Below, in pieces: positions 11,901 to 23,990 of a stretch of 64,000 nt of DNA (positions are counted from its first letter, which is position 1; each line of letters begins with the position of its first letter). Position numbers and translations under genes: made by a program. The notes below the pieces were generated by a model. It was not told where the DNA came from and made no database searches. It saw only the letters and a program-made list of their open reading frames with translations. The stretch lies in the NCBI GenBank assembly GCA_037903475.1, contig JBAJFG010000013.1, positions 434,001 to 498,000 on the forward strand, written 5' to 3'. The stretch comes from Ancylostoma caninum. Lineage: Eukaryota > Nematoda > Chromadorea > Rhabditida > Ancylostomatidae.

Positions 11901-14900
11901 GGGTTCTGGAATTCCCCAAAAATCCTTAGTTAGTGGTATTATCGTTCAAGAAGAAATGCCATCTTCGCTAATCCATCTTACTGATAAACGTCATCGTATT
12001 CTCATCACCGTGGATCTTTCATGATCATTTTGCTGTCCGTTCAGCATGCAGCTATTGTTCCGCAAAGTGCAACTAGGGATTGCAAAGGTTTAGCATCAGG
12101 AAAGAGCTGGGTTGCACACTTTCTGTACTAATGCCCCTTTCTTTTTTACTCAGATACGAAACAACGCATTTACTGAGTTAATAGAGCTAAAAAAGATTGT
12201 AGGAGAGAAAGGTGCGCTTAGATTTCGAGTGCTAACTTCCAGCGTTAATCCGTAGAGGTTTCTGATAGTTTCTGTATTCAGGACGCTCATAATTGTATTC
12301 TGGATCTTAATGGCGAATGGAGCATGTTTGCCGTATACGATGGCCATGGAGGCGACGAAGTGTCAAAATATACGGCCATGAAGTTGCCGGACTTTCTAAA
12401 AGAGAGGTATCTGTTCGCACCTTTCTTTTTGCTGTGTTTATTTTCCACAAAAAAATGAAGACAAAATGACATAATCGAACTCTGTTTGCAAAGCATTTCG
12501 ACGCGCTGACCGTAGTGCATATATACCCAGGACGCTTAATTTAGTTTTTCTTTCCATTTTAACTCCTTGTTACATCCGATCCTCCATCCATTATTCCGGA
12601 GATTTTATTCCTACATAAATTTTTTCCATATTTAAACTGTTCATATCCCCACAAAATAACGATATGGGGACAGATAAAGGTAGTTTTAGTTAGTTTTGAT
12701 ATAGATATTTTAGTTTTCCTTATTTCTGATTTTACAATTCTTTACATCTTTTGTTTAATTTTCACGTGTAGGCTTACTTTTGAACTATGGAGCATGAGAT
12801 ACGGTGTCACACCAACGTTCCTAAATCCCATGGGAATTGACTGAGAATTGACTGGCGCTAGGCAAGCATGCTTGGCAAGGCCACGCAAAAAGCGCATAAA
12901 AACTCCGCCACGTGGTTTTTAGCTCTTTTCAATCAGCGTTGGAGCAACGCTGACTTTTTGGGGCCGTTCCTCGTCCGTTGCAATCCTACAGGGCGTTTTG
13001 TTAGGGGCTTGGTGGAAGCCAGTGCACTGAAAAAAATGCGGGGAAAGATTCAACCATTTTTAATCACATAATAATACAGTGCGTTTCATAAGTATAGACG
13101 CACCCCAGAAAACACTGATACACTGTTCCACGTAACTTTTTGGAGAAAACCACGTATGCCAATCGAATGAGCATGCCCAAAAACCCTTGTTTACGTCGTT
13201 TCACCCGAGTTTATAGAAAAAAATTGGTAGATCCAGCACTTCCCCCTCATCGGGACCGTTTCATAAGTATAGACGCACTTTCAGAAACCGATGATTTCAC
13301 AGAGGGAACTTCTGTGCAACAGCAGATTTGTACCTGTTAGATCTCCGCAATTCCCAAACAACTCAGAAAACATGGGTTGGCATAGATTTACCCATCCCTT
13401 CCAGCAAATGGCTATCAAAATGGCTCTTAGTACAGGCAATAGCATCTTTCAGGTTTGTTGTGCTGGAAGATATTCGGTTCTGGCCATGAATGTCATCTGG
13501 TAAGATGCTGCAGGAATGTTCGATGTTGCTAGTACTAGAACACGGATAGTACCGTTGAATAGGGCTTCTCAAAATGCTTATATGTTGAGCGACTGGTATA
13601 GGTCACGCCGGTTTTTCGATGGAAAGTGAGCTTTCTCCTTCTGTGTGCTGCAAGAAAATGCAATAAATGGACACTAAAGGTGCTCTTATGGTTTGAGGAA
13701 TTCGATTATGTAGAAATGGAGATAATATCGAGGATGTCATTATGAGAGGAAACATCTCCAACTTTGGCAGCGCCTACCTCCAAAGGTGCTCGTTTTGAGA
13801 GAGTCTGGCTCTCCTTGTATGTCACCCCAGCGGCGTGCATTCATTATAATACGCTCAAAAAAGCTTTCCTCATCCTGCTTCGCAGGGGCTTTCAGAAGAT
13901 CCAAAACAACCAACTCGTTTTTTCGAGATGGCGATCACCACGTTCCTTCCGGGAAAACAAAGCTGTGAAGCTTTTTGGAACGAGATAACCCCAGGATGAG
14001 ATGAAGTCAACACAACATTGTGCAATGGTGATGCAGCGGTTAAATGCCTTTTTAACCCCTGCACTGCATGACGGCCGACGCAACGGCTCAGACACCATTA
14101 ATGCACATCATGTGCTTCGAGTTCAGGCAGGGTATGCGACGCCGTCTTTGATGCGATGTCTTCTTTTGCATACCAAAATTCTTTCTGTTGAAGGACTCAA
14201 TATCTTATTCAGATTTGCAGGAGGACCTCGAAGAACCTCCCCTCTACCCGGAGATCCTGCGATTTCACCAGCCTACAGCATGTAAATATTTTAGCTGCCC
14301 CAGCCTCGCTCCAAAACGTTGTGATCCAAGTTGAAATGCAGATTTACATTGTAGACGCTTATTAGTTCCTATCAAAATATTGAGCCCAATTTCTCCCTTG
14401 TACATAAAATTTATTTGTATTTTCTCATAGACTGCGTCTATACTTATGAAACGGCACATGTGATGGTGATGTGCCGAATCTATCCCGTATTTTCCGTAAT
14501 CACCAGTGAAACAACGCAATCTTAGGTTTTCTGGCATGCCGAATCGATTGACGTTTGTAACTTTTCTCGTGAACCTGTGATGATCTAGGTAGCGACATTT
14601 TCTGGGGTGCGTCTATACTTATGAAACGCACTGTATTTGCCGAAAGTTTTCTATGACAGTTCCATTAGATAAGTGGAATTTCGCTGGTACTCGTTCATTG
14701 AAATTGAAGATCATGAAACGTGTAAGGATTTCTTATAGAGCAATGACTAGTACCAGTTTTTGTTCACTGTTACACTTCATTTCTTTGTTTTATCAGTCCA
14801 GTTAATGCTAAATCGTGAAAAAGAAAATAATTTCTAGAGAATTCTGGGCCAATGAAGATCTTGTTACCACTCTGCAACAGATATTTGTTGACTTTGATGA

Positions 14901-17900
14901 CGTTTTGAGGTCAGATGAAGTCATGAAAGAGTTGAAGGTTGGTTCATGTGGCTGCGTCCTTTTGTTCATTGCTTTTTTTCAAAATCGTTTTTATTCACAT
15001 TTGTTTCATTTTTTTACGTTTATCCTGTGGAATTTTAGAGAATGGCAAAGGAAAGCGAGGATGCGCCAGATCATGACGATGATGGCGATAACAGTGAGGA
15101 TGAATGCGATAGAATTCAAACGATTGAAGAAAGTTCTATGCCATTAGAGGAAATTTTGACTAGGTTAGTGGAGAATGCATTGCGGAGTTTTTCCAGGATG
15201 TTGTGGATTTTGTTCAATTCCTTGGTCGTGTTTCTTCTGTGTTCTCTCCTGCTTTTTTAAATATTTTTCATTGCTGCAAACTGATCCAGAGCAAAAAGAC
15301 TCGGAGGAACTCATTTCGCCATGCGATTAGGTTCTATATTCGTTCTTATTTCGCTTCAAGTGTTTACATAGCTGTATTATCGCGATGTGCCAACGCCTGT
15401 TGAGTCGTAGAATTCAAAATCCTCTGAAGCATCAGGAAACCGGGTGTGAAATGTTTAGAAACAGAACCTAAACAAAGAGCTGGAGCTTCTAGAAGTCTAA
15501 CTTCATCGACTACGCTTCCTGAGTGGTGGGGTCGTGGGGGTGAAAATGGTGGTGCCGATGTGGTCTGGTTGGTGCATTCTAACTATTCCTTCCGCCCTTT
15601 AACTTCAACTTGTCCCAGTGCTCAATCGAAGGCGAGCGTCGCGCAACATCCACTCTTCCCGTGTTCCCCCGCGATAGATCACGTCCGTGCCATATTAGTG
15701 GTCTGAAAGCTCCCACTTGCGGTCGCATTTCGGTGTATTAGGTTAAAATGCCCAACTATGCTGGAAGTGAGGAATATGACATGTTTATGTCTTCCTTCTG
15801 GTACCCAAGTTCTTCCAAATTCTGCTTGACAAGAAGCTCTTTTCTGAAATTCTCGTGGCACAAGCTTGAAAATCTGGTTCACTGCATCAAATTTCGGTTA
15901 TACACTCATTACCGCACTTTACATAGCCCTTTCATGTTTGAAATGGGCCTGCAGGAAATTAGTTACACATACAGAAGTTAAACTGTGATCAAAGCAGCGT
16001 GGAGCTTATTCCTTAACACAGAATCCACTGAGATTTGTCTTTTTCAGATTTTATAGGCAAGGATACATTATTGGAAGGAATCCGACGAAAAACAAGTTTT
16101 CACTTGAGGTTTGTTTGTATGGCTGTGGTTATGCTTTGTTTCATTTTATATTAATGCATTCGCCTAGGACCACAATGAAGATCAAGAGAGTGGTGACGGT
16201 GCGTGCCCGAAAGGCAAGCGTCAGAGCAAATCACCTTCGCAAGAGCCCGCCAAGCGAGCGAAAACCGAGGGAAATGGTGAGTTCAGTCGCCGGGATGAAA
16301 CCCGTAGCAGAACGTATTCGATGTTGTGATGTATCAAAGAGTTCTCGAGAGCTCAATAACTGCGGCTTAGGGAGTTTATTGAGTAAGCTGATCACAGATG
16401 GAGAGGAAGGTGATGGAGATAAACCTAATACGGAAACGAACGCCAGTGAAAGCACGGATTCTGTGGCTCCTGTAAGAGAAGCGCTCAGTGAATCGACCAT
16501 CGTGTGGTGAGTAGTTCTGGCGAAAGTTCGCATCCGGTAGTACCGATTTCTGAGCCGTATAGCATTGTTTCAGCAATAGTAATAATACGTCGAAAACTGA
16601 ACCCGCTGAAGAAAAGGAGAAGAAGGAAGAGGAGACCAATGCGACACCTATGATCAAGACAAAACAAAAGAAAACGCCGATTAACGCCGAAAAGAAAGCT
16701 GGCGCTGCAGATGATGGAGTTATGTGAGTAGTTTCATGAATCTCTTTTTGTCATCTGCTGTGTTTCATCTGAGAAATTAGGATAATTCTTGAAAACTCTT
16801 TGCGGTTGCACGGCAAGAATTAACCTCTTCGTACTCTTGCAGCAACACTATGAGGAAAATTACGTGTTAATTTACCTAACATTTGCATATTTTACTTAGG
16901 ATTTTGAAACCTTTAAACTTTTTGCATGCGCTGCTTTAGTGAGACCCTTTGCACTTTTTCGTGTTCAAGCATTCTCAAACAAAAATGCCGTGCGAGCGGG
17001 CCTTGGTAGAGCGGGCCATGTCGCGGCCCCCTCGCTTGGTTGTCGTGACCTGCTCGCACGGAAAACGCAATACCATGCGAGCGGCAAGCGATAACCGTGC
17101 GAGCGGGTTGCGACAACCGTGCGAGCCGGACGCGACATGGCTACCGCCCGCTCTACCGGGGGCAGCGCTCGAGCGGACTTATTTCTGAGTTAGGGTCTCA
17201 TTTTGTTCATTTCTGGGGTTGCGTTCAGAGATTCGTCTATTTTTTTTGCATTTGTTGCGCCGCACCTTCTATTTAATTGGTATCTATATATCTTGTCTAG
17301 CTATGTGACATTTTCACACCAAACGGATCTCTCAAACTTCTATGGCGAACCTAATTTGAAAGTTGCTGCAAGAAGGGTGAAACCTTGTTTTAAAGAAGGT
17401 AGAATGAAAAAAGGAAGAATCTCGGACATGTTGTACTTGTGCAGTGAATCAGTAGTGTCTTTGCGTTCAGTTGTATGAAGCTGAGAGGGGAAAAGGGATG
17501 GGTGAAGTATTCTTCAGCCAGAAAGCTGCGTTTGGGTCTGAAAGTTTCTCCGATTTTTAGCTCATGTAGAGCCGTGAACCTGGTTATGCCCTTGCTATAG
17601 TTTGCCGACTTGAGCTTCTCGCAGACTGGAAAGTTTACCGTCTTTTCCTGGGTAGAGGTGTGCATGGCTCCAAAAAAAAAAGGAGTTTTCCTTCTGAATT
17701 GTATTGCTAAGCCTGTTCACTTGATAACTTGCAATTGATCGACAATTTGAAAAATATTGTGACTTTTCCCCCATGCGAAGATTTGGAAAGCTTGAACATG
17801 GCGATTTTCGTTTAGTCTTGAAAGTATCTTGTAGTAAAGCAGTCGAAAATGGTGCGCAATATGCACGCGGACATTTCCCACCCGCGGTACTTATGGCTCG

Positions 17901-20845
17901 TTATCGTTATCGATCGTTAACTGCTAACCATTCGCCGATGATGAGAAATGCCATGTATTTGTGTTTTTGGCATCATCAATGGGATATTTTCAAGTGTTTT
18001 ACTTTTAAGACAAGGTAAACCCGAAGGTGAGGGTCTCATTAGTTGGCTGATTCGTCTGCTCATTAGTACTTATGCTCTATATTGTGATTTCTTGGAGGTT
18101 TTTATTGCACATAGGATATAAAGGCAATAAAATAAAGTTACGCCAGATGGAATGTCCTGTAAGATGTGTCTGAATTTAAAATACTACTTCGATTAAGTCA
18201 AAAATTTGAATGTTTGAGAGAGGGAGAGAGCAAATTTGCCGCGGTTTCTTGGTTTTTTTCCCTTAATTTTCCTATTCGCTTTCGTCTTTTCTCCTTATTC
18301 TATATTACCGGTCTGTTTCTTTTTTATTTTGATTTTTTTCTACACTTTGAGCACTAGTGTTTATATACGTTTCTTGCTTCGGTTTGTCTACGTGGTTTTT
18401 AAGTGATTCGGTTTCCTTCGGGTTCACTTATCCAGACACAACCAAAACTGAACTCAGCTACTTCACCCAGTGTTGCTAGAGCATTGGTGACATTGGATTT
18501 AAAGCTGGGACAAAGAACATCTTAAATCCTTTATACTATTTTTGACCATATGGGAATAAATTGACTGTTTTCAAGTGAATTTAGGGATGACGAGGATTCA
18601 GAAGACGATTCGGATTTCAACGAAGCCGAAGAAGAGGCGGAGGATGAGGAATGTGAGGATGAGGATGAGTGTGATTCTGATGACGATGGTGAAGTGAGTT
18701 GATTTTTCAGCTATGACGTCATCATTTCCGGTAGCTACAAGTTATCATCCTGCTGAAGGAAGTACAGAAAAAGTGTCGGATAGATATATTTCGAAATTTT
18801 TTGGGCAAATTTATCAGTGGATTATGTTAATTTGGTCATGGTGGTTTATGATTAGGGTAGGTCACTAGCGTGAGTCTCTTTAATGTTCAGGTTTCTTCTA
18901 TTTCTGAAATGCAGTTTATGTTGATTTGATTTGATTTTGTACATACTATTCTAGGACGTTGCCATTCCCGGTGGATTAGAAACTCCTGGAGAGGACTCGG
19001 GTACGACTGCTTGTGTCTGCCTCATGAATAAGGATAGGGTGAGCATTTCAATGTTTTTCAATCGTCTTCAGTTGTTTCTAGCTGTTCTAGTTCTCCGTTT
19101 CTATGCTATGATTTTTGATTTATAGATCGTTGTTGCAAATTCTGGAGATTCTCGGGCGGTGCTCTGCAGAGATGGCACAGCTATTGATTTGTCACTAGAC
19201 CACAAACCAGAAGATGACATTGAAAGGACGCGTATTGTGAATGCCGGTGGATTTGTGAATGAGGATGGACGGTACGAGTTCCATTATTTAATTTCATATT
19301 GTAATTTTAATCTCATTTTTAAGGGTAAATGGTGGATTGAATTTGTCGCGTGCATTTGGTGATCATAGCTACAAAAAGAATACGGATTTGCCATTGCGGG
19401 ATCAAATGATCACGTGAGTTTTACTGTTTCGTGGGGAGGCAGCAACGCTGTTAATGAGTATTGATTTCTAGAGCACTGCCTGATGTGAAGGTTGAGACCT
19501 TGCAGCCGAATGATGAGTTCCTTGTGGTTGCCTGTGATGGAATCTGGTGAGTCGGATTGTTGTGCTGATATGGTGTTCCAATTTTGAGTTCAATTTTTGA
19601 GTTCTTGTGCGTATTGCCTGCCTTTCTTATCCTTCTCTTCGTTTTCTGCCCACTTTCTTTGGTTTTTCCCCTGGCGCTTCTGCAACTATTGACCCTAGTG
19701 GAACAGATTATATTGTGCCTCTAGCTGACCTTTCGTTATCCATTCAACCCGTCGCTGGGTATTTTCACCCTCTGAGGGAAGCGGGACTCCATTCTGCTTT
19801 GATGCGTGACCTTTCATTTTTTAGAACTATAGACAAATAATAGATGAAAACATTAATAACCTATATATTTCCACTGCTTTTAGCTTTTTACTGTGGAATT
19901 GGATCTAAATGCGTAATATAGACAACGTCCACCTAGTCTGAGCTTTGACTTTGCTAAAATTTAGGTTTCTACTGCGTTGCCCCCGTTCTGCCACTAGTTT
20001 ATGACAATAGCATAGGGGAGGACATCGAAGAATTCTTCATTCATGTCAATCCGTTGCTTTTGGACGAAGAGCTCATTACATTATAATCGAAAAACATTAA
20101 AAATGGTCGAGAACTGTTCCTACTTTTAATGTGAAATTGATTCGCACTTGTTGTTTAGCTCTAGATTCACGGAAATTAATCCATCGATGCTGTTTTTATA
20201 TAAGAAATATCCTTCTTATGTCATTGATTCATTGTTTCTTCCACTTATCAATTTGTTTGAGTGATGTCTAAACTGTTTACTTACAGGAACTCATTAAACT
20301 CTCAACAAGTTGTCGACTTCATTCGAGAGCGACTAAAGCAGGGAAAATCTTGTGTGGATATTTCTGAAGAGGTGAGCTCATTCATTCATTCGATTCCATT
20401 CACTTATCTATTCACTTATTTATTCATTTATCTATTCACTTATTTGTTCATTCATTTGCTTATCTATTTGTTTATTTATTAAATTATTTGTTCCGTTCCA
20501 GTCTATTCCATTTTAGTTATCAAAATACAAAGTCTGCATCATGTCTGAACATTCGGGTCCGGGGTATAGAAAGATTTCTTGCGTTTTTTTTCTTGTTCGT
20601 AGGCAGCGAGTGGATAATCTTCGTTTTGATCGCCTCAAGTCGTCGTTTCCATGTCTCTTTTTTTTTCATTATTCCTTAAGGACATGCATTTTCTCACTTT
20701 GATAATGCCAATGGAATATTTCTAATGAATAGATGAGTAAATAATACGATTTCAGCTTTGCGATCATTGTTTGGCGCCGTCAACGGCTGGCGATGGTACT
20801 GGTTGCGATAATATGACGGTCATTATTGCTACGATTACTCACTAA
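8966..20845 (+). CDS. ppm-1.G: PPM1G-type PP2C serine/threonine phosphatase
   Basis: Metal-dependent Ser/Thr protein phosphatase; PPM1G orthologues are nuclear and linked to pre-mRNA splicing. Exons: 8966-9076, 12282-12406, 14838-14937, 15039-15163, 16048-16108, 16168-16276, 16371-16506, 16574-16723, 18585-18693, 18955-19038, 19126-19271, 19324-19413, 19472-19546, 20287-20371, 20756-20845. All phases join, giving 531 residues (human about 546). MGAYL starts the protein, with Gly2 free for possible myristoylation. Metal-site motifs are YDGHGG (56-61), ACDGIW (469-474) and GCDNMT (518-523), with SGDSRAV (376-382) and LSRAFGD (426-432) between. An insert at about 113-342 splits the domain. It holds a basic patch ([14 protein letters not shown]; 188-206) and an acidic box (307-342), as in PPM1G. 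The 16276/16371 junction is the least certain. The tail after NMT is short (VIIATITH), so an alternative last exon is possible. Confidence 0.93.
9429..9694. mobile_element. MITE family M1, intact 266-bp copy in phosphatase intron 1
   Basis: Flanked by TA on both sides. Ends are CAGTGGACGTCAATGGCGGT and, inverted, CAGTGAACGTCAATGGCGGT, with near-complete complementarity for about 30 bases. The interior is rich in CG dinucleotides. A TA target and a CAGTG start fit Tc1/mariner-mobilised MITEs. The partner copy lies at 58839-59099. Confidence 0.8.
9700..12281 (+). other. Remainder of phosphatase intron 1
   Basis: About 2.6 kb of intron with no recognisable gene or repeat pair. A minus-strand frame at 10679-10879 is open for about 66 codons but has no family signature. 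Confidence 0.5.
13077..14633. mobile_element. Tc1-like element with inner and outer direct repeats, in phosphatase intron 2
   Basis: The element is 1557 bp with TA on both sides. Outer ends read CAGTGCGTTTCATAAGTATA and its inverse. The core TTTCATAAGTATAGACGCA recurs inside the left end (about 13259-13277) and, inverted, inside the right end (about 14425-14445), so each terminus carries two copies about 180 bp apart. That is the IR/DR arrangement of some Tc1-family transposons. I could not find an intact transposase frame or a clear DDE motif, so the interior is probably decayed or unrelated sequence and the copy non-autonomous. Confidence 0.8.
16939..17202. mobile_element. GC-rich MITE in phosphatase intron 8
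   Basis: Ends AGTGAGACCCT and AGGGTCTCATT are inverted. Inside, CGTGCGAGCGG-type units occur at about 16989, 17072, 17096 and 17118 with inverted relatives, so base composition jumps to strongly GC compared with the intron. A further AGGGTCTCATT at 18030-18040 suggests that a longer relative may once have spanned 16.9-18.0 kb. Confidence 0.55.
20378..20485 (+). repeat. Imperfect ATTC/TTTA microsatellite in phosphatase intron 14
   Basis: Alternating ATTC, ACTT and ATTT tetramers. It resembles the much larger arrays at 49.8-52.5 kb. Confidence 0.8.
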
Positions 20846-22200
20846 AAAGTATCTCTTCGTTGTTCATCTCCATCCTTCTTCCTATTCATTTCTTGTTGTC
20901 TTCTCTCTTCCGTCCATCCCTCTCTCTCTCCCTTCCATCTCCTCAATTCTCTCCGTCGTTTGGCCTGTTTCTCACAGAAGTCTCTTTTCACATAATACTA
21001 ATAGAGAGAATGTTGTTTTTTTCGCTTTGTTGTTTCGTTGTTGTGAACATCCGTGTTTGTAAAAGACGTGTTGCCTTATCACCTCGGTTCAAGGCCCATT
21101 TTATGAAGAAGAAAACATTTTCTACGAAGAGAGATTTGATCAGAAGGGTATTGAACAACAAAGTGGGGGTGGGTATGCGCATGAAACCGCACTGCACCCA
21201 TTTTCGGAGACGTTTCGATGTGTCGTGAAGGTTGATGGCGTTGTACTGTTGGTGAAATTGTACCCATCGTTATGTTGAAGATGGTGCTTCTTTGCCGGTA
21301 AGGACAATATACACAATTGAAGGCCGTGCTAATGTGTAGCAAATGCAAATAGAAAGGTGGTGTCGAGGAATAATCATAGTGACGACGGTTTGAAACGTTG
21401 AAATTGGGTGATTATGCTGAATCTGTTCGCAAACATCGACACATTCAAAGCGACACTTCACGAGAATACCGCATTGCTTCGACTCGTCTCCTCTCCTCAG
21501 CTCAAGTGCTGAGCTCTAGTGTGTGTGTGCGTTGTCGGATGAGTAGAGATTAGATTCATAGATTTACTACCATATACTAACTTATGATTACTGTGAATAT
21601 CATGTCTACATGAATGCAGTGCGTAAACAACAGAAGTCCAAAGTCATCAGCGGATAAAGAGTGCAGTGAAGCGCTATGAGTTATTGTTTACGTCATGCGG
21701 ACGATTTATTTGATTACAAGTAGTCGAGCGCATGATGAATATTCGAATGTTTGATGTGCTTGGAAAATGGAAGAAAAAAAACTCGTGTGTATGCTATGCT
21801 ACGCTTTGCTATTGCTCGGAGACTTTTTAGGATTTCCTTATCCAAAAAGTTTTCAAAATCCTGAAAAAATGCACTTCAGTAGGATCGAGTGATGATATGT
21901 CGGTGTCAGTGGCGTGGATTCGTCTTTTATTTCATTCAATGATTAGTGGACCTTAGTTATCTCTTATTTTTCGGCCCAACTTAGTTACCCTACCTTCTTT
22001 TTCATTCTTTTCACCCATTAGTTTTTAAGATGGCAGTTAACAGGTAAGGGTTACAAGATTTCGTATCTGTGATAGGAATAACAGATTTTTTTGCCGCGAA
22101 CATGATGCAAGGAAAAACGTATCATTCCTGCATCAACCTAATATTTAACTACATCTGATGTCACCCTTACCTCCTCATTTGACTCCTTTAGTTTTCTTAA
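20846..22200. other. Downstream flank of the phosphatase gene
   Basis: Probable 3' UTR then intergenic DNA. A CT-rich stretch at about 20870-20960 follows the stop. I see no clear AATAAA nearby and no gene. Confidence 0.4.
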
Positions 22201-22213
22201 TCGCTCACTTAAT

Positions 22214-22270
22214 CCCCCCCCCCCCCCCGGAATGGGCCGCCAAATTTTCGAAATTACTCCATAAAATAAT
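22214..22270 (+). repeat. Poly-C tract and flank, repeat family R2, copy 1
   Basis: A C-run is followed by GGAATGGGCCGCC and TTTTCGAAATTACTCCATAA. The same order occurs on the minus strand at 47885-47945 (TTTTCGAAATTACGTCATAA, next to a G-run). A second C-run stands at 22411-22423, followed by a duplicated CACATCCGCCACTGGTA. Confidence 0.6.
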
Positions 22271-22516
22271 TACAGTATTGTATTAGTTTATTCTTGGATG
22301 TTTATTTTAATTATTGTTTTTGCCAATTTTTACTAATTATTTATTATCATGATTAATATTTTTGTTAGTTTTATTTTCCACCCAAAGTGCTGGAGACACC
22401 ATTTTTTTTACCCCCCCCCCCCTGTCCACTTTCCACATCCGCCACTGGTAAGTAGTGTCCCACATCCGCCACTGGTATGTAGCCGACGTAATTACCATCT
22501 CGCTATATTGAGAAGT

Positions 22517-22790
22517 TCAAACGCTACCTAATGAAGAAGGATATTTGGGCAAGGGGAGGTATCCGTCCATCTGGAATGTGCTGCGGTCCACGAAGGGCAA
22601 AGTGACATTCCTGCCTGTAAAACTTGGTTTTTGGGTTACATTAAATTTGATCTCGTGGTCAGTTCCATGTGGTTTTAATTTTACCTGTTCACCTTGGGTA
22701 ATCTCAATCATGCACGCGGCACCAGAAAATAATTGTTCCAAATCTACGAATTCTGCACCATAAGTAGATTCTAGTACTCGAGACGTGAGC
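22517..22790 (-). pseudogene. Exon-like frame with CMIEIT module, unidentified
   Basis: A minus-strand frame encodes CMIEITQGEQVKLKP (at about 22676-22714), then a stretch rich in Phe, Val and Lys that includes FNVTQKPSFTGRNVTLPFVD. The frame reads back to about 22780 without a stop. The CMIEIT core and its DNA match modules at 27.64 kb, 27.71 kb and 41.4 kb. No complete gene can be built around it, so it is a lone exon, a duplicated fragment or part of an undescribed repeat. I do not recognise the domain. Confidence 0.4.
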
Positions 22791-23745
22791 GTTCGATTCC
22801 AAAGTGTTTCAAACTTCCGGTGTAGTCGCAGGACGTGAGCGATTTACTGAGGTTTATTGAAAGCAAATCCATGTGTCATGAAGGAATAAAGAAAATGTAG
22901 AAATGAAGAATAATGCGGAGTCAAGTGTAACCCAAGTTCCTCAGCAATCAGGTGAAAACATCCAGAAAAACAAGAAAAAAAAACGTCCTCTTGTTCCCAG
23001 ATTTTTATTCTCGCAGTGTTGTTTTACTTTGTTTCTATTTATGTAGTTGGTTTGTTTTTACCTAACCCTATCATGTGCAGTGCACGCGCGTTAAATAGAC
23101 GTAAAAAACATGATATCCAGAAAAAAAGGTAGAGAATCATAGCTGACAAAGAGCGTGCTCTTGGATACCCTTCAAATAAATGTCATCATAGTTTATGACG
23201 TTTCTGGAAAGGAATTTTTCGTTTTTTTTTCTTCTTTGCTCTCTTATTCCTTATGCAAAACCAAGCAATCCAAAATCAACCGCCAACCGCATATTCTCTT
23301 CTTCTCCTCAATTTTTCACAGTAATAACTCGATGTACTAACTACCCTTCTGAAAATTCACACTACGGTGAAACGGTGACCTGATAAGTTCAGTCCGGTGT
23401 GCCGCTCCTCTTACCGTAGTTTCTAGACATACTGCAAGGTGTCCTTTGAGTATATTTATATCGAATACACACAACCTTACTGTAATAAGTGGAGAAGGGA
23501 GGGTAGTAGCGAGTTTTTCGATGTACGCAGAAGGTTAAAAATGGATACCGGATGGTGGTTTAACTTTTATAGACCCTGCTTTATTGGTCGAACGTCTCCA
23601 GGATTACGGTAAGCCGTACTGAAATTCTCGTCTTTTAAAGTTCGGAAACTTCTCATCAAAGAAGCAAACGACCCTGGCGTTCCTGTGTTTTAAACTGAAG
23701 CAGCAATGACGTAAAGGGATGAGATCTGCTGAAGAAGTAGATATT

Positions 23746-23990
23746 GGGCAAATTATAAAAGATGCGTGCGTCAGTCGCGCGTCAAACGCACTCATACAAT
23801 TGCGAATTGGATTTTCATGAAGGCCGGTCAACGCTGTTTTCACGCTCTGAACGAATATATTGCAAGATAACCAAAACGCGTGCGTATCGCTTGCGTTGCG
23901 GCTGCGTCATTGCTGCAAATGTATGCGTTTTCTGTACCTTATCGTGTAGATGCACGCGCGTCGAACGCACGCACCACTTCAGCCAAATGC
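23746..23990. mobile_element. MITE family M2, diverged copy
   Basis: It starts GGGCAAATTATA, carries GCGTGCGTCAGTCGCGCGTC, then TCATGAAGGCCGGTCAACGC, and ends in GCACGCGCGTC-type sequence. This is the same order as the two clear copies at 55506-55760 and 55982-56228. The right end is not sharp. Confidence 0.6.

Noticed and set aside
20860..21228. 122-codon plus frame after the phosphatase stop
   Set aside because: Begins in a CT-rich stretch with Leu/Ser/Pro bias, no motif, and lies where the 3' UTR is expected.
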